Shown one piece after another: positions 60,163-64,000 of a DNA stretch of 64,000 nt; within the stretch, counting starts at the first letter, position 1; each line of letters opens with the position of its first letter. The notes below the pieces were generated by a model, which had not been told where the DNA came from, searched no databases, and worked only from the letters and a program-made list of their open reading frames with translations. Both the position numbers and the translations under genes were made by a program. The stretch spans positions 248,001-312,000 of the forward strand of contig JAKSMU010000001.1 of the NCBI GenBank assembly GCA_024400455.1, read 5' to 3'. This DNA is from Bacteroidales bacterium (GTDB lineage: Bacteria > Bacteroidota > Bacteroidia > Bacteroidales > F082).

Positions 60163-60834
60163 TTAGACATTGTAATTCCTAGCGCCGAAAATCTTGCTGC
60201 CGACACGGACCAAGGTGGCTCCTTCTTCGATGGCAATGGGGTAGTCGTCGGACATGCCCATCGAGATTTCCTTGAATTGCGGTTGACCTGCGAAATGGTT
60301 CTGTTTTAGCGCATCGAATATCGTTTTCAGCTGATGAAATTCCTTGTGGATTTCGGTTTCGTCGTCGGTGAAAGTAGCCATGCCCATCACGCCGCAAATG
60401 CGCACGTTTTCCATTTGCATGAAGGCTTCGGAATTCAGCAAGGCTTCGGCTTCTTCCAGATTGAGCCCGAATTTGGTCTCCTCGTTGGCGATGTGAAACT
60501 GCAAAAGGCAATCCACAACGCGGTCGTGTTTTTTCGCTTCCTTGTTGACGGCTTCCAGAAGGTTTTCGGAATCAATGGAATGGATCAGCGAGACAAAAGG
60601 AATGATGTATTTTATTTTGTTGGTCTGCAAATGTCCGATGAAATGCCATTGGATGTCATTGGGCAAAACTTCATGCTTGTCGCGCATTTCCAAAGCGTGG
60701 TTTTCGCCGAAAATGCGTTGCCCTTCATCGTATGCCTCCTGTAAGTCGCTGACGGGCTTTGTCTTGGAGACGGCTACCAAAGTGACATGGTTCGGAATGG
60801 TTGATTGTATTTGTCTTAGGTTTTCTTTTATCAT
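60163..60834 (-). CDS. YggS family PLP-binding protein
   Basis: A 223-residue PLP protein of the YggS/PLPBP family, involved in vitamin B6 and amino-acid balance rather than in racemisation. VAVSKTKP contains the PLP lysine (near residue 25); GENHALEMRDK, WHFIGHLQTNKIKY, FGLNLEEAEAL and MSDDYPIAIEEGATLVRVGSKIFG follow in family order. The ATG at 60834 gives the normal MIKENLRQIQ beginning and follows a promoter at 60857-60864; an earlier start would run into that promoter. Confidence 0.94.
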   Translation of the reverse strand: MIKENLRQIQSTIPNHVTLVAVSKTKPVSDLQEAYDEGQRIFGENHALEMRDKHEVLPNDIQWHFIGHLQTNKIKYIIPFVSLIHSIDSENLLEAVNKEAKKHDRVVDCLLQFHIANEETKFGLNLEEAEALLNSEAFMQMENVRICGVMGMATFTDDETEIHKEFHQLKTIFDALKQNHFAGQPQFKEISMGMSDDYPIAIEEGATLVRVGSKIFGARNYNV

Positions 60835-60856
60835 GATTGATAAGCAATATTCCGTG

Positions 60857-60864
60857 CAAAAATA
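60857..60864 (-). promoter_or_regulatory. -7 promoter element for the yggS-like gene
   Basis: TATTTTTG on the minus strand, fitting TAnnTTTG, 22 bases before the ATG at 60834. Confidence 0.65.
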
Positions 60865-60908
60865 GGAATGATTTTCGTAATAATGACGAAGAGCATCGTT
60901 TATTTTTG

Positions 60909-60916
60909 TACTTTTG
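60909..60916 (+). promoter_or_regulatory. -7 promoter element for the secreted unknown gene
   Basis: TACTTTTG, fitting TAnnTTTG, 23 bases before the ATG at 60940; a second box TATTTTTG stands just upstream at 60901-60908. Confidence 0.65.
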
Positions 60917-60939
60917 CACAAATCAAATTATCATAACCG

Positions 60940-61791
60940 ATGAAAAAGTTCATGTTAATGCTGATGATGAGCATCAGCGGGTTCGTTTGGGGACAAACGG
61001 CAGATTATGCGCAGGAATTTTGCTTGCAGCCGGGAGAGACTGCTTCGTGGCGCCCTTTTACGGAATGTAAGGAACTGCGTTTCAGTACAACAGGTTCGAA
61101 TGTGGCAAGAGCCATGCCTAAACCTGATGGCCGTGTGACCATTACTGCTTTGGGCTGCGGAACAGCTTATATCACGGCCAGATGTGGCGAAGAATCTGAA
61201 AAAGTGAAAGTCATCGTTGCGGAAATCAAGCCGGAAGATACGATGAAATTCAGTTTTGAACGTCCAGTGGCAAAGCCATTCACGGGCACTTACAAGTTCA
61301 ATCCGCCAACCGACCATTTCTTCATCAGTTATTCCGACCCGATGGGAAAATCGACGGAGACCCGCGTCAAAATCGGTGACGAGGAATCGTACCACGATGG
61401 AAAGGGCGTCGATTGTTATTGGAATGTGAAGACGGGCGAGAATTTCCATTATGATCTCGATAAAGGCTGGCAGCCGGATGTGAAGTTTGATTTCGAACCT
61501 TTGTCGCCTGATTTCTTTCCGCTGAACGCTTTTGCTATCGAAGTTCCTGCCGACTCCATCGCCAATTGTTTCATTGGCGAAGAAAACTATCTCGGTGTCA
61601 ATTGCTGGGTGTTCTTTACGCAGAAAACCGATGGAAGCATCGTGAAATTTTGGGTCGACCCGGCCAATGGCTGTACGCTGAAACGCCAGGTGAACAACGA
61701 TGAACCGTGCATTGTGAAGATGTATACGCTCAACTATACCAAGTGGGAGTTTGGCCCACGCAAAAAGTCACGTAAAGATATTACGCGCTAA
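60940..61791 (+). CDS. Secreted protein, unknown function
   Basis: A 283-residue exported protein (signal peptide MKKFMLMLMMSIS to VWGQ). The first part (about residues 25-95) is like a short Ig/BIG-type domain: LQPGETASWRPF, then GCGTAYITARCGEESEKVKVIV, where the last looks like a bacterial Ig-like strand. The second part (about 100-275) is beta-rich with many aromatic residues and the segment NCWVFFTQKTDGSIVKFWVDP, and resembles LolA/outer-membrane carrier-like folds, but I cannot assign it. The C-terminus is basic (RKKSRKDITR). It has its own promoter and precedes gcvT. Confidence 0.72.
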   Translation: MKKFMLMLMMSISGFVWGQTADYAQEFCLQPGETASWRPFTECKELRFSTTGSNVARAMPKPDGRVTITALGCGTAYITARCGEESEKVKVIVAEIKPEDTMKFSFERPVAKPFTGTYKFNPPTDHFFISYSDPMGKSTETRVKIGDEESYHDGKGVDCYWNVKTGENFHYDLDKGWQPDVKFDFEPLSPDFFPLNAFAIEVPADSIANCFIGEENYLGVNCWVFFTQKTDGSIVKFWVDPANGCTLKRQVNNDEPCIVKMYTLNYTKWEFGPRKKSRKDITR

Positions 61792-61802
61792 ATGAAATTT
61801 CA

Positions 61803-61810
61803 TATCTTTG
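61803..61810 (+). promoter_or_regulatory. -7 promoter element for gcvT
   Basis: TATCTTTG, fitting TAnnTTTG, 37 bases before the ATG at 61848. Confidence 0.72.
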
Positions 61811-61847
61811 CAAGTCGAATTTAAGTAACACATAATACATAATTCAA

Positions 61848-62963
61848 ATGGAAAACAACGAATTAAAAAAGACTCCTTACAACCAGATTCACCACGACTT
61901 GGGTGCCAAGATGGCTGAATTTGCTGGTTATGACATGCCTATTCAATACTCAGGCTTGGTTGAAGAACACAACAATGTCCGCAACAATGTCGGCGTGTTC
62001 GATGTTTCTCACATGGGTGAATTCCGTGCAAAAGGCCCTATGGCTAAGCAGTTTATGCAATATTGCACAGTGAATGATGTTGCTGCTTTGGAAGATGGTA
62101 AGGTGCAATACACCTGCCTGCCAAACGGTAAAGGTGGCATCGTTGATGACATGCTGGTCTACCGCATCGCTGACGACCATTATTTCATGGTTCCGAATGC
62201 TGCCAACATCGACAAGGACTGGAATTGGATGAGCCAGATCGCTGCCAAGTTCGGTATGAAGCTCGGTGAAGACTTCCAGAACGAAAGCGAAGAATGGGCA
62301 CAGCTCGCCGTTCAGGGACCTAACGCTCTGAAAGCTATGCAGAAGCTCACAAGCGCCAATGTGGTTGACATGGAATATTATACTTTCCAAATCATCACTT
62401 TCGCTGGCATTGAAAACGTGATTTTCTCGACAACAGGTTACACTGGTGCTGGTGGTTGCGAAATTTACATTCCGGTTGCTCATGCAATCGAAGTGTGGAA
62501 TGCTGTTTTTGAGGCTGGTAAGGAATTCGGCATCATGCCTGCTGGCTTGGGTTGCCGCGATACCCTCCGTCTTGAAAAGGGTTTCTGCCTCTATGGTCAC
62601 GAAATCGACGACACCATCAGCCCAATCGAAGCTGGTTTGGGTTGGATTACCAAATTTGTTGATGGCAACGACTTCATCAACCGTGAAATCTTTGCTGCTC
62701 AGAAAGCTAACGGCGTGAGCCAGAAGATTGTCGGTTTTGAAATGATCGACCGCGGTATTCCTCGCAATGGTTACGAAGTATGCGATGCCGAAGGTAATGT
62801 CATCGGTATGGTCCGTTCAGGCAGCCCTTCACCTTCAACAGGCAAGAACATCGGCACAGCTTTGGTTTGCAAGGCTTTCAGCAAGAAAAATACTGAAATC
62901 TACATCAAGGTCCGCAACAAGCTTCTCAAGGCTGTCGTGGTCAAGATGCCTTTCTTAGCATAA
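61848..62963 (+). CDS. gcvT: Aminomethyltransferase (glycine cleavage T protein)
   Basis: A 371-residue T protein of the glycine cleavage system; it transfers the aminomethyl carbon from lipoyl-H protein to tetrahydrofolate, releasing ammonia. FAGYDMPIQYSGLVEEHNNVRNN and VFDVSHMGEF start the folate-binding domain (the Asp of DVSHM is catalytic); IVDDMLVYR, YTGAGGCEIY and GLGCRDTLRLEKGFCLYGHEID follow, and VRSGSPSPSTGKNIG marks the C-terminal barrel. Codon use is strongly biased, so expression is probably high. No gcvH or gcvP is next to it, but the gene has its own promoter and terminator. Confidence 0.97.
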   Translation: MENNELKKTPYNQIHHDLGAKMAEFAGYDMPIQYSGLVEEHNNVRNNVGVFDVSHMGEFRAKGPMAKQFMQYCTVNDVAALEDGKVQYTCLPNGKGGIVDDMLVYRIADDHYFMVPNAANIDKDWNWMSQIAAKFGMKLGEDFQNESEEWAQLAVQGPNALKAMQKLTSANVVDMEYYTFQIITFAGIENVIFSTTGYTGAGGCEIYIPVAHAIEVWNAVFEAGKEFGIMPAGLGCRDTLRLEKGFCLYGHEIDDTISPIEAGLGWITKFVDGNDFINREIFAAQKANGVSQKIVGFEMIDRGIPRNGYEVCDAEGNVIGMVRSGSPSPSTGKNIGTALVCKAFSKKNTEIYIKVRNKLLKAVVVKMPFLA

Positions 62964-62988
62964 GTTTTTTCATCATATTGTTTTTTGG

Positions 62989-63020
62989 GGACCTGATTGC
63001 TAGCAATCGGGTCCTTTTTT
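62989..63020 (+). terminator. Terminator of gcvT
   Basis: GGACCTGATTGC pairs with GCAATCGGGTCC around TA, then a run of T. Confidence 0.9.
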
Positions 63021-63094
63021 TGTTTTGTTACTTGCTGTTCTGCCAATATTTCCGATATTTGCGGAGGCATAATTGTTGATGTCTCACTTTCGAT

Positions 63095-63817
63095 ATGGAA
63101 GACAATACCGAGAAAAAAAAGTTTGCAGCCAGTTTGTTTGTGCCGGCTAGTTTCGTTGTCCTGATGTGGATAGTGAAGCTAATGGAGTTGGCCTTTGGCG
63201 TGGATTTGGGCGTGTATGGATTGCGTCCTCACATGCTCAAGGGTTTGTATGGCATCATCACGATGCCTTTCCTGCATGGAAGTTGGGAACATCTGATGAC
63301 CAATAGCATCCCGGTGTTGGTTTTGGGGACGGCCTTGTACTATTGTTATAGGGACATTGCGACAAAAGTCTTTGCTCTGTCATTCGTTATCAGCGGTTTG
63401 CTGACATGGTGCATTGCGTCGAGGGGCGTTCATGTCGGAGCCAGTGCCTTGATTTATGCCTTGAATCTGTTTCTCATTACCAGCGGTTTGATTCGCCGCA
63501 ATGCAAAACTGATTGCCATTTCTTTGATTATGGTTTTCCTTTATGGCAGTTTCATTTGGGGCATGATTCCGGTTTTCGCAAAACCGATGAACATCTCCTG
63601 GGAAGGTCATTTGGCAGGTTTCATCACGGGTGTTTTTCTGGCTTTCGTCTATCGTCACCAAGGACCTCAGAAAGAGGAATTCAAGTGGGAGGATGAAGAT
63701 GAGAGCGAAGATGAAGACGATGATGACGGCGAAGGCGAGAACGGCGAAAAACCTTATTGGGATGTGCCCCAACCCGATATGAAGGATTTGACGGTCAGAT
63801 ACCGTTTTCGGCATTGA
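63095..63817 (+). CDS. Rhomboid family intramembrane serine protease
   Basis: A 240-residue membrane protease with about six helices. The active site is complete: HGSWEHLMTN (His66, Asn70), VGASALIY (Ser117 in G-x-S) and WEGHLAGFITG (His172). It would cut membrane-anchored proteins inside the bilayer. A long acidic tail (EDEDESEDEDDDDGEGE) at the C-terminal end is unusual and may tie it to basic partners. The 3' end overlaps the converging gene by 23 bases. No good -7 box was found; GATATTTG at 63054-63061 differs in one position. Confidence 0.93.
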   Translation: MEDNTEKKKFAASLFVPASFVVLMWIVKLMELAFGVDLGVYGLRPHMLKGLYGIITMPFLHGSWEHLMTNSIPVLVLGTALYYCYRDIATKVFALSFVISGLLTWCIASRGVHVGASALIYALNLFLITSGLIRRNAKLIAISLIMVFLYGSFIWGMIPVFAKPMNISWEGHLAGFITGVFLAFVYRHQGPQKEEFKWEDEDESEDEDDDDGEGENGEKPYWDVPQPDMKDLTVRYRFRH

Positions 63818-64000
63818 ACTGCTCTCGTACGGCTCTAATAGTTTGGGTGGCAATTGATTTCATTCCTTCCGTATTAGGGTGTCTCCATTCCTTGCTGATA
63901 TCGAATAAATCTACATAATGCACTTGGTAATGAGCAGCGACGGTGTGAAACGAATCAACGATTTCGGCCCCGAGTTCCATGTCGATTAAAAAATAGATGG
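63795..64000 (-). CDS. Probable SGNH/GDSL hydrolase, 5' part beyond the window
   Basis: The frame is open to the window edge (codons for IYFLID precede the first internal ATG), so only about 68 C-terminal residues are seen. The segment VHYVDLFDISKEWRHPNTEGMKSIA resembles the last block of SGNH hydrolases, where D-x-x-H-P-N carries the catalytic Asp and His; here the Asp position reads Glu (EWRHPN). It could be an esterase of polysaccharide or lipid acyl groups. The match is short, so the call is tentative. It overlaps the rhomboid gene end by 23 bases. Confidence 0.5.
   Translation of the reverse strand, partial: IYFLIDMELGAEIVDSFHTVAAHYQVHYVDLFDISKEWRHPNTEGMKSIATQTIRAVREQFNAENGI

Noticed and set aside
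63054-63061. GATATTTG as promoter of the rhomboid gene
   Set aside because: It differs from TAnnTTTG in the first base, so I kept it out of the feature list.
1-64000. CRISPR arrays and insertion sequences
   Set aside because: No regularly spaced repeats and no transposase-like protein were found; the only tandem protein repeat is in the kinase gene.

Overview
The window is ordinary chromosome of a member of the Bacteroidota, most likely a gut-type Bacteroidales. Evidence: about twenty promoters fit the Bacteroidota -7 box TAnnTTTG; there is a one-piece tmRNA with a GENNYAFAA tag; many lipoproteins and signal-peptide proteins; two proteins with type IX secretion (T9SS) C-terminal sorting domains; a DUF5606 protein; and an rSAM/lipoprotein pair of the kind found in this phylum. 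GC looks moderate (mid-40s by eye). I saw no phage, insertion sequence, plasmid gene or CRISPR array.

Layout. 0-5 kb: 3' part of an ADP-forming acyl-CoA ligase, two membrane proteins, a lipoprotein plus radical SAM/SPASM enzyme pair, and a membrane protein. 4.9-8.8 kb (minus): UvrA-like ATPase, CrcB, a flavin-reductase-like lipoprotein and a YdcF/SanA protein. 8.9-14.9 kb (plus): a tightly packed operon of a steroid 5-alpha-reductase-like membrane enzyme, an Old Yellow Enzyme, a secreted six-hairpin glycosidase-like protein, two short-chain dehydrogenases and a PCMD-like secreted protein; this resembles gut steroid/bile-acid reduction clusters. 15-18.6 kb: DUF5606, a small membrane protein, pyrK-pyrD, murB. 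18.7-23.7 kb: two glycosyltransferases and a GH78 rhamnosidase-like lipoprotein. 24.0-24.4 kb: tmRNA. 24.5-34.1 kb: a sigma-54-type response regulator without a DNA-binding domain, a SUMF1-like protein, a T9SS FG-GAP protein, a retropepsin-like protein, a LOG-family protein, tRNA-Gly(CCC), a thioredoxin-like protein and a GH3/serine-hydrolase fusion.

34.1-37.5 kb: AlgH and an overlapping gene pair that I read as MurL and MurD2, an alternative route for putting D-glutamate into peptidoglycan. 37.5-42.7 kb: an adhesin-like T9SS gene broken by an in-frame stop, an M48 lipoprotein protease, a porin-permease pair and a small heat-shock protein.

42.9-54.5 kb (minus): the most unusual region, an 11.6-kb apparent operon with PP2C phosphatase, FHA/zinc-ribbon protein, a three-ATPase-module AAA+ protein, a membrane Ser/Thr kinase, a zinc-ribbon protein, an M48 protease with a TerB-like tail, and a TerB/Sel1-like protein. 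Inserted into it is a three-gene DUF3791/DUF3990 cassette (DUF3990 is ADP-ribosyltransferase-like). Together they look like a phosphorylation-controlled stress or conflict system.

54.7-64 kb: MFS transporter, two EamA transporters around a TrmH-family rRNA methyltransferase, a collagen-like-repeat lipoprotein, a Ca/Na antiporter, a YggS-type PLP protein, a secreted unknown, GcvT, a rhomboid protease, and the end of a probable SGNH hydrolase. Starts were often decided by promoters, because several longest reading frames begin inside the promoter.
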